From assembly GCA_963989385.1 (NCBI GenBank), contig OZ022510.1, positions 33,485,448-33,549,447 of the forward strand: a DNA stretch of 64,000 nucleotides. The letters run 5' to 3'. The stretch's first letter is position 1; each line of letters starts with the position of its first letter. This document shows, piece by piece, positions 35,939 to 48,283 of this stretch. The position numbers were made by a program, and so were the translations under genes. Below the pieces are notes generated by a model. The model saw only the letters and a list, made by a program, of their open reading frames with translations. It did no database searches and had not been told where the DNA came from. Source of the DNA: Ctena decussata. Lineage: Eukaryota; Mollusca; Bivalvia; Lucinida; Lucinidae.

Positions 35939-36153
35939 AATGAATTTCATTTTTCTGATGTTTATCGAAGTGTATACTACATTGGGTCACTAGAAAAGTA
36001 TACATGAACCCCTTCGGGGTTCATTCACTTTGCACGTGTATACTACATTGGGTCACTAGAAAAGTATACATGAACCCCTTCGGGGTTCATTCATTTTGCA
36101 CGTGACCCAATGTAGTTTACACTTCGATAAACCTCAGAAAAATTAAGTTCATT
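35939..36153. repeat. Foldback element with 52-bp inverted ends and duplicated core
   Basis: The left arm 35,939-35,990 (starts AATGAATTTCATTTTTCTGA, ends CATTGGGTCAC) is complementary to the right arm 36,102-36,153. A 66-bp core unit occurs twice in tandem (35,971-36,036 and 36,037-36,102), each with the palindrome GAACCCCTTCGGGGTTC. There is no coding capacity. It is a MITE-like foldback of unknown family. Confidence 0.8.
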
Positions 36154-36535
36154 GCTTATATTTACATTCGTTTCAATCAAATCTTTCATGAAAAATCTTA
36201 TATAAGCGCTAAAATTGAAGCAGTAAAACATGTACACGCAGTTTTTCTGCTAACAGCAGAACAGCATGCATGACGTCATAACGTTGCTGACGTTCAATCA
36301 AATTGTAGAGAGCCATTGTTTATTCTGACGTTATTGACGTCGCGTGTCTCAATGTAGTTATTGGAATGTAAACTACATCACGTTCCAATGGCTTACTATA
36401 GAGCTTTTCAGTAAATACACCAAGAATGTAAATATTTAAATGCAACTGTTCTTCATAAACATTCTGAAAATGCTTATGTATTGGTATATGTTACAACTTG
36501 CCTGTCTAATGTATATTAATTTCTTTCAAGTCAAC
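36154..36535. other. Non-coding spacer
   Basis: Nothing recognised before the start of copy B. Confidence 0.5.
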
Positions 36536-36920
36536 TAAACCTCTTAAATTGTCGGAGTGTATTTTTGTCTTGTTTTCAAGAAGTATAGTATTCTCCTTTG
36601 AGCTTAGAATTAATTGATGATCTTTTAACTTCCAGGACTAGTGACAGGAACTTCCTCATACATTCCATTCTATACGTAATGATGGGTAAAATCTTATTCC
36701 GACCACAAATTGTTCCCGTTAACAAGATTGTGTCTACAGATAAAATTGTCTAAGGGTTGGCGCGCAAGTGATATACTAGTGTATCGGAGACAAATAATTT
36801 TCCAGATATATGAACGTGATTTACAGGATGATTGATATGTATGTAATAATATTAAATCATCTTACGTAACTAATGTAATTACATTAGTAACTCAATCAAT
36901 CAATCAGCCTCAATGGACCT

Positions 36921-36988
36921 TACCAAAGCGGACACTTTTGAACACCGTGATAGACATATCACGGATTTTAAAAGTGTCCCCTTTGGTA
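36921..36988. repeat. 68-bp near-perfect palindrome, copy B
   Basis: TACCAAAGCGGACACTTTTG pairs with the right arm, which ends CCCTTTGGTA, around an ACACCGTGATAGACATATCA core. Compact counterpart of 341-460. Confidence 0.7.
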
Positions 36989-37276
36989 GGGTTCATTGAA
37001 ATTCATTTATCAATTGAGTTTCTAATGTAAAGTTTTGACAACTATTCGAAACAAGAATGAGTAGGCAATGATAAGGAGCTTTAACATCATGCTCGTAACA
37101 GCGAATGGTAAGGACAACACTAAAGACGGCACACAGCGCAAAACAAGACAAGCACAAAGCCTTGAGGTCAGTTTTTTTCCCCAGCATATGACCATGAAAA
37201 TACCCTTAATAATATGCAAAACGTCAAAGTGAAAGGATAAGCAATGATCAGAAACGAATACAATCAGAATCGATAT

Positions 37277-37373
37277 CCTGCCCTCAAAACTAAAAGGGAA
37301 AGAAGCACACGCAATTTGACAGCGGCCCTGTCTGTTTGTGTGTGCTTCTTCCCCTTTTAGGTTTGAGGACAGG
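37277..37373. repeat. Long hairpin, copy B
   Basis: Same stem-loop as 750-846 with a few substitutions. The stem remains essentially intact in both copies. Confidence 0.6.
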
Positions 37374-39986
37374 CACGCACGATAAACAAATGAAAGCTTT
37401 TTTCAAAGATAGATGGTCATTCAGCTGCCTTAATTAATACACCAATCACATAACAGGTGGACTCAAGTATTGATATGGACAACAAGAACAATAAGCAGTA
37501 TTTCGACTTATATGACGTGTATTGATATGTGTTCAAACGTGACGTTAACGTTCTCCCCACTGAGCGTATACGAAGCGGTGTCGTGTGAAAAAAATGTTAA
37601 ATCACGCCACTAATATCAAAACGTGCTCATTTTGCGCCTTGATGACGTTGAATGAAAACGTGTGCTTCTCTCGTCGTCCGCCCCAAATATAATCCATAGG
37701 AAAAGTAGCAATATTCTTGTATTGTCATTCTATGTTGTGTTAGAATCGAAATAATGTTTCCTAATCGGTAAATTATCGCTGATTAACACATGTGCTGTCG
37801 GGCAGATACGAATATTTATTCACTCCGGCTTCGTCGTCGTAAATTAATATTTCATTATCTGTTCTCCAACAACATGTGTTAGTCAACGATAATTCACAGG
37901 TAAGGAAAATTATTTTAATAATATTTACGTTTACTAATATTGAGGTTTGTATTAAGAAGAACAGATTTCGGGATCATCGACTGTTATTGTCATAGGAAAT
38001 TAAATCATATAACAACCCTCCTTTTTCTACTAGATACATATAGGACCAATATCTGTATCCGGTCCCATTGCTGTACCCGATCCCTGCTGTACATGTTTTA
38101 GCTGTATGTCCATGTTTCATAATTGCTGTAAATATAGACAATGCCTTGGTTTAAACAATATTTTATTCAATTATCTACATTTGGTACATTCAAAGTACAA
38201 TTTTCATGAAAAGGATTTGGTCGAAAGCTAATAGCTTGTTTAGACTATTTCCAAAACAATGACTTGTAATGTCGTGTAGAACTAAGTTCCTTGTTCTTGT
38301 TCTAGTGTTGTGGGTCAAACATTATTAGAAAATTGATGGCTGCTTAAATACTGATATATCTTCTGTGGATAACGTTGAAACCTATTAAATTGTTCCTGCT
38401 TACACTTTAAGCTCTTTCCAATGCCATATGGTCTTCATAGAACGAGCATGCCTTTGTCTTTTATGAAGTAGTTTCACCATATAAGCCTTGATAGGATAGG
38501 CCTACATGTACATGACATAAATAACAAAATATAAAGGAGCCCATGTACCATGAACAAAAATTAAAACCTTACAGACCATCAGAAGCGAGTTGACGGAGTC
38601 CAGTCCAACCATCGCCTAGGCTCCTATTGTATTTCATGAAAGAATTCATGATAAAACAACTTTTGCGGCGCACATGTGCTGTAATCTACAATAAAGTCAA
38701 ATGATTTAAATATCACCGTTACTTTTATGTTATTCTTATTACTTTTTATTATTTTTTTTTTTCGTTTTCTAAAAAGGAGAAAGGTTTTTTACGTAAACAT
38801 GTAGTTGACCTTCTTGTACTTAATAGTTACGAGTACTTTATTGTCATATGTAAGTTATGGCTGCATTTAAACTTATTTACAAACGTAATGGCCTTTGGTA
38901 ATATCATTTTAGTGCCATTTATTCCACAGGGATTTGAATGCAAATGTTATCTTTTAATTATTCATTCGTCTGTACAAAAATAGCAGTAAAATATGGTCAG
39001 TATTACCAATGAAATCTACTAATAAGCAATGTTGCCCGAAAGGGACCATAGAAAGCCTATTAATTCGAAGAAAGGGGGAAGAAAGATAAAGTACAAGTTT
39101 AAATGGAATAGATTTTAAACTCTCTCTATTCAGTAATTATAATTAATATAATTGCTTACCGAAATACACTAACTAAAGTCGGCACATCCAAACGTTGCTA
39201 TGTTTTCAAGCCTACAATAGATGAAACCATGAGTTTTGGCACGTAAAAGTGTATTTATGGAAGATGCAGGATTCCAAGCTTACATCAGTCTCTGCATCTT
39301 TGCAGACAGACTGGACCTTTTTTTATATTCGTCATAAAGATTCCTATTGTTTTGCGAGACAAAAACAATAAAAAAATCTCTGATTTAGCTCTTGTCTATA
39401 CAGCATTTAGGTGAATGATACATGTAAAGGGGCAGTAGCTCTGCCACCATAATTACAGTTACCCAATATGGACAATCCGTAAAGGAAAGAATTTGCTGCC
39501 CAAGAAGTATTTTTCCCATCAGGAATAGACCCTTTATAAGAGATTCTTTGTACAGGGAAGCAAATAGAAAATCACAAAGATATTTGTTCGTTGTTAAATG
39601 ATAAAGGTTACTTCGTACTTACCCTTGGCGAATATATTTTAGGAATAGGTATTCAAGGCTTCATGAGACACAATAACATCTCGGTCATTGCCATATTCAG
39701 GCCTGCAACACTCTTTTCAGATAAGAGTGAATACTCTCAGCTCTTACTAAAGCTGTTCTGCCGAAATTAACAATAGCCTGAGCAATTTTAATAGTCATTG
39801 CAGTCGCCATTTTCCTCGCCTAGTCAATCTTAAACACAAACAAACACACAAACGAAAAATATAACCATGGCAAGACTTAGCATATTTTGTTGTAAGTGTC
39901 TCCGGTTTCCTGTAGGTGAAAGAAGTGTTGTGCCGATGATCGACTGATCGTTTTTACTGTCTTGACTGATGATCGACTACATTTTT
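37374..39986. other. Non-coding stretch in copy B
   Basis: Near-identical to 847-3,465. Holds the LINE 3'-end fragment at about 38,148-38,250 (minus strand). No gene. Confidence 0.6.
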
Positions 39987-40070
39987 AGCTCACTTGAGCC
40001 AGCGGCTCCGGGGGAGCTTATAGAATGGTAAGGCTCCGGCGTCCGTCGTCTGTCCGTCCGTCCGTCCGTC

Positions 40071-41998
40071 CACAATTTCAAACAACTTCTTCTCTGAAAC
40101 CGCTGGGCCAATTGTAACCAAATTTCATATGTAGCCTTCTGGGACCTTAGGAACGAAAAGTTGTTCAAAGGTCATGGTCACATGACCAACCTGGCCGCCA
40201 CGCCCATATATGGTAAAAACCTAAAAAAATCTTCTTCTCCAGAACCAATAGGCCGATGGCCTTGAAACTTGGTATGTAGCATCGAGTACGCGAGAACTAC
40301 CAAGATTGTTCAAATTATGACCTTGGGTTGACCTTGACCTTTTTTACGGCAAGGTCAAATTTGCTTCCTTGTGCTTTTATATGGCAAAATGCTAGAACAT
40401 AAGATATCTTGGAAACTGTTGCAGATTTTGGGCTAAAAACCAGTATCTACAGTCATCTTAATGAGTACATGAAGATTTATGACTTTAAGAGGTCAAGGTC
40501 ATTCTTTGACCTTTGACCCAGAACTCTCATATTTTGACAATTTCGAACAATCTTCTCAACAGCCACTGAGCCAATTGAAACCAAATTTCATATAGAGCCT
40601 CCAGGGATTGAGAGAACAAAAATTTATTCATACTGTCTAGGTCACATGACCACCATGGCGGCCACGCCCACATATGGTAAAAACCATTAGAAATCTTCTT
40701 CTCCAGAACCAATTGAACGATGGCCTTGAAACTTGGTATGTAGCATTGGGTACTCCAGTTCTATCAAGATTGTTCAAATTATGACCTTGGGTTGACCCTG
40801 ACCATTTTACTGCAAGGTCAAATATGGGAAAATGCTAGAACATATGATTTCATGTAAAGTTTTGAAGAGTAAGGCCTAAAATTGGTTAATGCAGTTGAGT
40901 ACATGAAGATTTATGAGTATAAGAGGTCAAGGTCATTCTTTGACCTTTGACCCAGAACTCTCATATTTTGACATTTTCAAACAATCTTCTCCAAAGCCAC
41001 TGGGCCAATTGTAACCAAATTTCATATGGAGCCTCCAGGCGTTGAGGGAATGAAATTTTGTTCAAAAGGTTCAGGTCACAGACCAACATGGCCGCCACGC
41101 CCATATATGGTTAAAACTTTTAAAAATCTTTTTCTCCAGAACCAGTTGACCAATTACCTTGAAACTTTGTATGAAGCATTGGGTATTCCAGTTCTATCAA
41201 GAGTGTTCAAAATGATAACCTTGGGTTGACCTTGACCATTTTACGGGAAGGTCAAATAAGGGAAAATGCTAGAACATAAGATTTCATGGAAAGTTCTGAA
41301 GATTTAGGCCTAAAAATTAGAAAGTGCATTCATCTTAATGAGTACATCAAGATTCATAAGTACAAGAGGTCAAGGTCATTCTTTGACCGTTGACCCTGAA
41401 TTCTCATAGTTTGACAATTTCAAACTTCTTTTTAAAAGCCAATCGTAACCAAATAACATATAGAGTTTTCAGGGGTTGAAGAAACGAAAATTTCTTCAAA
41501 TGGTCTGGGTCACATGACCAACATGGCCGCCATGACCATATATGGTAAATTCCTTTAAAAATCTTCTTCTCCAGAACCAGTTGACCGATGGCCTTGAAAC
41601 TTTGTATGTGGCATTGGGTACTCCAGTATTATCAAGATTGTTCAAATTATGACCTTTGCTTGACCTTGACCTTTTTATGGCAAGGTCAAATATGGCAAGA
41701 TGCTACAACATAAGCTTCATGGGAATTTTTGAAGATTTTGGCCTTAAAATTGGTATATACAGTCATCTTAATGAGGTCGTGAAGAATTATGAGTACAAGA
41801 GGGCAAGGTCATTCTTTGACCTTTGACCCAGATCTCTCATATTTTGACATTTTCAAACATTTCCTATAAAGCCAAAGGGCCAATTATAGTCACATTTCAT
41901 ATAGAGCCTTCAGGGGTTGAGGAAACGAAAATTTCTTCAAATGGTCTGGGTCACATGACCAACATGGCCGCCATGACCATATATGGTAAAAGTAAAAA
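40071..41998 (+). repeat. Tandem modules, left block
   Basis: The phrase GACAATTTC/GACATTTTC recurs at about 40,071 (head variant), 40,536, 40,970, 41,413 and 41,846. Each module contains GGGCCAATTGTAACCAAATT, CATGACCAACATGGCCGCC, ATATATGGTAAAA, CTTCTTCTCCAGAACCA, CCTTGAAACTTGGTATGT, GACCTTGGGTTGACC and GAGGTCAAGGTCATTCTTTG. Short frames in both directions are by-products of the repetition. Confidence 0.85.
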
Positions 41999-42602
41999 AG
42001 TATGCAAAGACCAGGAACTGAAACAATCAAAATCCAAATCCAGCCCTCAAACCATAGTTGGAAACAACTAAGATTACAAATAATCAAGATACAGAGAACA
42101 TATGGCCAACCGAGTGCGCAGCTTGTTCCCAAAAGGTGGCCACTCAGCAACCCAAACCGAACCAAAAATAATAAGAACATACATAAGGTAAAACATCACA
42201 GAAACTCTGACACCAAAAACAGGCAACAGAGAACCACAACAGAACTACCGCCTTGGAACGGTCAGTAATGAATTACTGGGGGGCTTAAATCGATTTTACA
42301 GGCCCAACCTCACCCTCAGTTTCTGAAGTGGTACAAAACATTTAGTTGGTTGTTCGGTTCGCATGATAACCCTCTAACTCGTCAATGAATCATCACGATA
42401 AACACATAAATCAAATTTCAACACCATGAAGAAGCAAAGACGAGGACTCAACAGATACAACGGGCCGTCTGACAGGTGGAGATCCCTGTCCTGCCAAACG
42501 ACCCCACTGGAAATCTGAGCAAAAGAAGGTCACCAGTTGAGCCCCGGTGGACCAAGCAACAGACAAAAAGGCTCCGGTCCCAACCAACTAAAATATATAG
42601 CT
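41999..42602 (-). mobile_element. 3' untranslated region of the Penelope-like element
   Basis: On the minus strand, downstream of the coding region, lie GTTGGTTGGGACCGGAGCC, CCGGGGCTCAACTGGTGACC, CTGACCGTTCCAAGGCGGTA and TTCTGTTGTGGTTCTCTG. Related segments recur at 4,195, 6,505, 21,490, 46,760, 49,105 and 56,030. The boundary with the modules is near 41,990-42,000. Confidence 0.6.
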
Positions 42603-45239
42603 TTAGGTCGGGGCCATCATAGGGTCTGACGACCGATCCCCCGGTGTGCAATTAAAGAGTGCAGCAAAGTTATCAACCGTGATTGGGTTAATCACTAAGC
42701 ATGCAGACTGTCGCATAACATTTAAATTATAGCCAATACGTTTGTGACGTATTATTATTTTTCGGAATTGATCAGAAAAATCAGTCCTACCCTTAATCTT
42801 TTTGAATTTGTATACTAAGTCACCATAAAATTCTGGTTCCGATAGGCCTTGGTGTAAAAGAAATTTTAATCCGACATCAAATTTTGAAACCAATTCATGG
42901 TGTCTGCGATAGAATTTAGAAAAAAGCCTTTCTAAGCTTATGATACCGATAGCCCTGTTGAAGAAGTTTAGCAGTTAAACATTTATTACGAGCATTAAAG
43001 TCATCTACATGACTACACACTCTAGCAAATCTTATAAGTTGAGAAATATACACTCCATAAGAGGGACGACGTGGAACGTCACCATCCGACAATGGAAAAT
43101 TAACTATATCAAAGTCAAAGTCATCACGTTTATCATAAATTTTAGAAGATACAAAACCGTTAGAAATAGATAGATGTAAATCCAAAAAGGGGGCCTCGGT
43201 ATCTGAAGTATTAGCTTTATTCAATTTAAGTTCAGGCGGGTAAATTTGGTTAACCATGCTTTCAAAATAAGGATTATCAATATTCAGAAGATCGTCTAAA
43301 TATCTAGAGGTTGAGTTAAATGCCTCAGTGATGTCAGCTTGATTATCAACAGAAAGAGAAGTCATGAAATCTCTTTCATAACAAAATAAAAACAAATCGG
43401 CCACAAGAGGAGCACAATTTGTACCCATCGGAATACCAACAATTTGTCTGCATAACTTATTACCAAATCTGATGTAAATATCATCTAAGAGATATGATAA
43501 GGCGTCACATACATTCTGACATGACCAAAGACTATATCCTCTATATATTTTACGGTCAGTAGAAGTGAAAAACGCTATCTTATCGTTACAGGCAATATAA
43601 AGGGTATCTTCATTTTTGGAGAACTTTTTGAAGGCCCTCTCAATCAAATCAACAAGTTTTTCCTTTATTAAATTATGGGGTAATGTGGTATAAAGAGTAG
43701 AAAAATCATAAGTGGACAAACTAGTCGCACGGAGCCCTCTTGACTTCAGTTTACTAAGTACCTCGCCAGAATTTTTAATAGACCAAAACATATTTTTTCC
43801 TGACCTCTCATACACTGTCTCATAGTACCAAATGACACGAGATTTCACAGCAGTGAGGCAAGAAGTTAATAATTTAGATAATTCTGTAGTAGTACAAGAG
43901 CTAGAGTTGGCAATGAATCTAGCTTTATACGGTTTTTTGTGAAGCTTAGGTAACCAATACATCGTAGGAAGTTTGTCTTGGCGTTCCTTAACGTTTACAG
44001 CAAACTTTAAAGGCAAATTATTTGAGTGGCTATTAACGACAGTCTTCTCATCTGTAAAAGTCTCTTCGTAAGCCGTGGTGCCGTTAAGTTCCTGCTTCAA
44101 AGTGTTAATATAGTGCATCCGACAAACAACAACAATGTTGTTTGCGGCCTTGTCAGCAGGAACCAAAACATACTTCCTATGAAAATCGTGGATACCCTGC
44201 TTCAAATATCTAAAGGAAGATTTAGGCTTAGGAGGTAAAAGATTTGTATTGTGTGAATAAAACTTTATACGTTTATCCACAATATTAAAGATATTTAGTT
44301 TCCATTTCTTTAAAGCGTTACTTTCAACACCCTCTCGTTTACACCAACGATTACCAAAATCATTTAATGCAGATGCAATTTCTTCCCTACATCTGTTGAA
44401 ATCGATATGGGAAGGGAATCTATACTTAGGACCCTTAGAAACAATGTTACGAATTCTAGAATCCGGGATGATCTTCAAATTTCCAGTCACAACATGACCT
44501 GCTGATGGGTAAATAAATTTGGAATCTTTACAATCTCATGAATCAGGAGTATTAGCATCGATGTCAAGATCAGACACAAGTTTATTGAAATTAAATATGA
44601 TACTTCTAATCGGTTTGTTATACTTATAACAAATAATAGGTGGTTCAGAATTTTGGAAATAATCAGGTATGGAAGATGTAACAGATTTATCCTGAAATAT
44701 AGTAGGTAAATCTATAAAATCAATACCTTTGTTAATGAAAGGGATTTTAATGAAATTTCTTTTATGATTGATTTCAGAATCAATTAGTGGACGGAGAGCG
44801 TGTTGAGTATAACATCTAGTTAGAAGTGCCGCTTCGTACATTTGGTGATTTCTATCGTAAAACCTATTAGCCTCTATATCCAATTTGCGTAAGACTGGAA
44901 TGGGTAGGGAACTAAGAATTGAAAGCATAGCATGTCGGCCATGTTCCAATAATTTTGTTGATAAATCATTAAGAGAAGTGTTAGATTTTTTGGCAGCACA
45001 TCTTTTACGTTTATCATTTCCTTTTTGTCTTATACCATGAGATCTAGATTTACATTTTCGAATTTCTAAAAGAGAAAACACATCAAAATCTGGCATTTTA
45101 GAGATATTTCCCTCATGGTAGATGTTATCGTTAAAACCAAGTGGAGAAGCTGATTGCAATAATTTTATCCATTTTAATTCAGTTTCAAATCTTTTTATGT
45201 TATTGAATCGAGCAGAAGAATTATGATCATATGATAAAA
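42603..45239 (-). pseudogene. Penelope-like reverse transcriptase, 5'-truncated, one stop and one frameshift
   Basis: The frame runs from the truncated 5' junction (45,239) through a basic N-terminal domain to an in-frame TGA (44,536-44,538), then continues in the same frame to 42,916. The second part contains YWLPKLHKKPYKARFI, TYDFSTLYTTLPHNL, GIPMGTNCAPLVADLF and SRYLDDLLNID (catalytic YxDD kept), as in Penelope-like reverse transcriptases. Then come DFDIVNFPL and SYGVYISQLIRFARVC. In a homopolymer near 42,925-42,931 the frame shifts. The other frame continues with SKFYRRHHELVSKFDVG and LSEPEFYGDLVYKF to 42,603. I see no GIY-YIG endonuclease motif. The ATG at 45,333 is in module sequence, so it is not the native start. 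Confidence 0.85.
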
Positions 45240-45994
45240 CCTTTAAAAATCTTCTTCTCCAGAACCAGTTGACCGATGGCCTTGAAACTTGGTATGTGGC
45301 ATTGGGTACTCCAGTATTATCAAGATTGTTCAAATTATGACCTTTGCTTGCCTTGACCTTTTTATGGCAAGGTCAAATATGGCAAGATGCTACAACATAA
45401 GCTTTCATGGGAATTTTTGAAGATTTTGGCCTAAAAATTGGTATATACAGTCATCTTATTGAGGTCATGAAGAATTATGAGTACAAGAGGTCAAGGTCAT
45501 TCTTTGACCTTTGACCCAGATCTCTCATATTTTGACATTTTCAAACATTTCCTCTAAAGCCAAAGGGCCAATTGTAGTCACATTTCATATAGAGCCTCCA
45601 GGGGTTGAGGGAACAAAAATGACCAACATGGCCGCCATACCCATTTATGGTATAAACATTTAATATTTTTCTTCTCCAGAACCAAAATGCCTATGGCCTT
45701 GAAACTTGGTAAGTAGTATGGAATACTAGAGTACTTCCAAGACTGTTCAAATGATGACCTTGGGTTCACCTTGACCTTTTTTGCAGCATGGTCAAATATG
45801 GGAAAATTCTAGAACATAAGATTTCATGGAAAGTTTTGAAGATTTTGGTCTAAAAAATGGTATATATGGTTGTCTTAATGCGTATTAGCACATGAAGATT
45901 TATGAGTACAAGAGGTCATTGTCAGTCTTTAACTGTTGACCCTAGACTCATATTTTGACAATTTCAGACATAAGAAAAAGCGACTTTGCCAATT
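45240..45994 (+). repeat. Tandem modules, right block
   Basis: Restarts at CCTTTAAAAATCTTCTTCTC and repeats at a period of about 423 bp. The first about 380 bp are about 97% identical by eye to 41,552-41,935, much closer than modules are to one another elsewhere. The last module is incomplete and more diverged. Confidence 0.8.
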
Positions 45995-46031
45995 GCTCAG
46001 GTGAGCGGATCAGGGCCTCATGGCCCTCTTG
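45995..46031 (+). repeat. 3'-terminal palindrome and hairpin of the composite element
   Basis: GCTCAGGTGAGC (45,995-46,006), then AGGGCC-TCAT-GGCCCT (46,012-46,027), then CTTG. The element at 53,805 ends in the same arrangement with AGGACC/GGTCCT in the stem. Confidence 0.7.
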
Positions 46032-46759
46032 TTTCTATAGTCGACTAACATTTTTAGGAACATGCTTGTTCCGAGTGAAGCTTTGTAGGCTGATGAATAT
46101 TCAATGTAATACTAAACTGTTCTTATATACGCTGAAAACTTTTACAGATTTTATAACAACACATTTCAGCTAAAGTATACTCAAAAACAGACCATTTTAA
46201 GATGTTGGAAAGGTGAGAAAGAATACAGTTGTTGTTAATTTATAGTCAACTATTAGTCGATGATCGGTCACTTCAACAGAAGCGATGATCGACTTCAAAA
46301 TTTTAGCCGATTCTCAACACTAGATGAAAGTTAGACTAATGAGAGTATTTCTGTATTTTTCTACCTATGATTTAAGTGTGCATTATATGGACGAAACTAT
46401 TTTAACAGAACGGTCCCCCGCAATACTTGCTCACTAAAATCCCCTTTTATGTAACAAATGCAATTTGCCTTCGCCGTAAGAATGTGTATAATAACCTTTT
46501 CTCAAATTTTATCGATGCCACTTTGACGTCGTATATAAATTAAATACGGGACTACAATGCGTATGAAACTTGGCCTGTCGGAACCTGTATTTTATGATGA
46601 CTAAATACACGCATTAAAAAGGGAATGATACGAGTATGTCGAATCAATTTGGAAACTAAATTATTGTTATAAAAAAGCGGATATGTTATAAATGTAATGT
46701 AACAGACTGCATGCTTAGTGGTCAACAAAATGACGGTTTGCAATTTCGCATCCCTCTTA
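46032..46759. other. Non-coding stretch in copy B
   Basis: Continuation of the duplicate, matching about 3,466-4,194. No gene. Confidence 0.6.
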
Positions 46760-47100
46760 AATGGCAGGCCTCAGAGTAAATGACGGCTCCGGCCTAAAAC
46801 ATTCTACTTTGTTAGTTGGAGAGTTGGTTAGGTTAAAGTGGTCTGTCTTTGGTCGGGCTTATCGGGGCTAAACTGGTGGTGTTGTTTTTGCTCAAACGTT
46901 TCAGTCTTGTTAATGTTGTTGAGTGCTCGTTTTGTTTCATCTCAGTATTTAATCCTGAGTTATATGTTTGCTGCTTTGATCCATATTTCTGGCCGTTCCA
47001 AGGCGGTTCTTTTGCTGTGGGTTTCTATAACTGCTATTGTTTGTCGGCAGATTATATTTTATGTTTGTCCTTTGAGATCAGCGGATATAGTCTGAGAAAT
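46760..47100 (+). mobile_element. Relic of Penelope-like 3' untranslated region, copy B
   Basis: Counterpart of 4,195-4,530. Marker CCGTTCCAAGGCGGTTCTT at about 46,994. Confidence 0.45.
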
Positions 47101-48283
47101 TGGATTTTTTTTGTTTAGGCTCATATTCTGGATAATCACTTTTTATTCATTTGGACCTCTTTTTGATACTCATCAGTCTTTGAATCGACTGCCTTGATGA
47201 AATTTAGACAGTGCAGTATTTTTCTCTGGCTTCCGTCACCAGATCATGCCAAGGTCAGTGATGAGGCTTCATTAGCCGCAACTTCGAAGTATGCCCCATG
47301 TTCCTTCTTTCGAATGTGTTCTCTGCTCTTGAAGGAACTCTATCAGATTTTAATTTCCATTATCCTTTTTGTACATAATTTAAATAGCTTTTGCTTATTG
47401 TTTTCCTATCCCACTTGATGTTTAAGGCAAGATGTGGTAAACGACTGCATAGGTTCCTGCTCATTGCTTCGTCATCGGCTTTGGTTTGTGTCAGTGTGGC
47501 CATTCCTATGCCTAGACTATTCAAAACGCCATACACGCTTTTTGTTTGCATACGTCATTTACAAGTACCAAGATTGCATGCACTTCGGTTCTGTATTTTG
47601 CCGTATCTATCGAAGAGTTTACATAATTTTTACGACACCAAAACGACCTTTACTTAGGATGTCTCTCGAGGGATGTCTCTCGTGGCTCGGAGAGGGATGC
47701 TCTTCACCTGCCGAGACCTGCCCATCATCTCTTTTCTTTCAAACTTTTGGGGTTTAGCGACACTGAAAAAATTAAATACAGAAACTCGCGTCTGTCGTAC
47801 TAAAATTGTTATGGATGCGTTTATATTATACTGCCTAAGTCTTTCGATTGTTAGCTAGAATATTGTGGCTGTAACTCCGAGCTTGCCTCCTACACAGTGC
47901 ATACACTGAAGTTCTGTTCGAAACGGAAGAAAATCGTATTTATGTCATGTTTAGATATATTTTTATGAATTCCAAAAATATACGCATACATGCATATTAA
48001 ACTAACATGTGTGTTACCCAGTGTCACTTTGGCATTCTTCAGTGTCATCTATTCCAAAAATATTGCATGAAAGACGGTCGACAAGCCTTTAGTGCAAACC
48101 ATGCATATTCTCTTCTACACTTAATGGCGCATTCCGCGAAAAAACACAGTAGCAGTCATCAGGATAGATACGACTGCACCGGAAACTATGAAAGCGCATA
48201 GGTGTCACCTGCCGAGCCACCTCAATAACTTATGCCGGGATTTCAACAACTCTTAACGGAATGGGAATCACTATAGACCTAAT
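47101..48283. other. Non-coding stretch in copy B
   Basis: Matches 4,531-5,718. No gene. Short frames are shared with A only through overall identity. Confidence 0.6.

Larger units (their letters stand above)
39987..46031 (+). mobile_element. Composite Helitron-like modular element carrying a Penelope-like element
   Basis: Copy A has the uninterrupted site ACATTTTTTCTATAG. Here ACATTTTT is followed by AGCTCACTTGAGCC and the far side reads GGCCCTCTTG then TTTCTATAG, so the insert sits within a T run with at most 2 bp gained. Order: hairpin-rich head AGCTCACTTGAGCCAGCGGC to GGGGGAGCTTATAG, GTCC microsatellite (about 40,041-40,070), tandem modules of about 434-465 bp, a Penelope-like element, more modules, then GCTCAGGTGAGC and a short hairpin before CTCTTG. 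There is no Rep/helicase. Assignment to non-autonomous Helitron/Helentron-type elements rests on the 3' hairpin, the T-T insertion and the lack of target duplication. It could be another class. Confidence 0.6.

Noticed and set aside
40071..41998. Tandem array considered as a CRISPR array
   Set aside because: Units are about 440 bp with no short repeat/spacer alternation, and the genome is eukaryotic.
40527..42268. Short frames in both directions across the 440-bp modules
   Set aside because: The same frames recur at each module and at 54.3-55.5 kb on the other strand. They are by-products of repeat sequence.
45240..45333. ATG at 45,333 as the start of the Penelope-like protein
   Set aside because: The first 30 or so codons translate module sequence; the retroelement itself begins at about 45,239 and is 5'-truncated.
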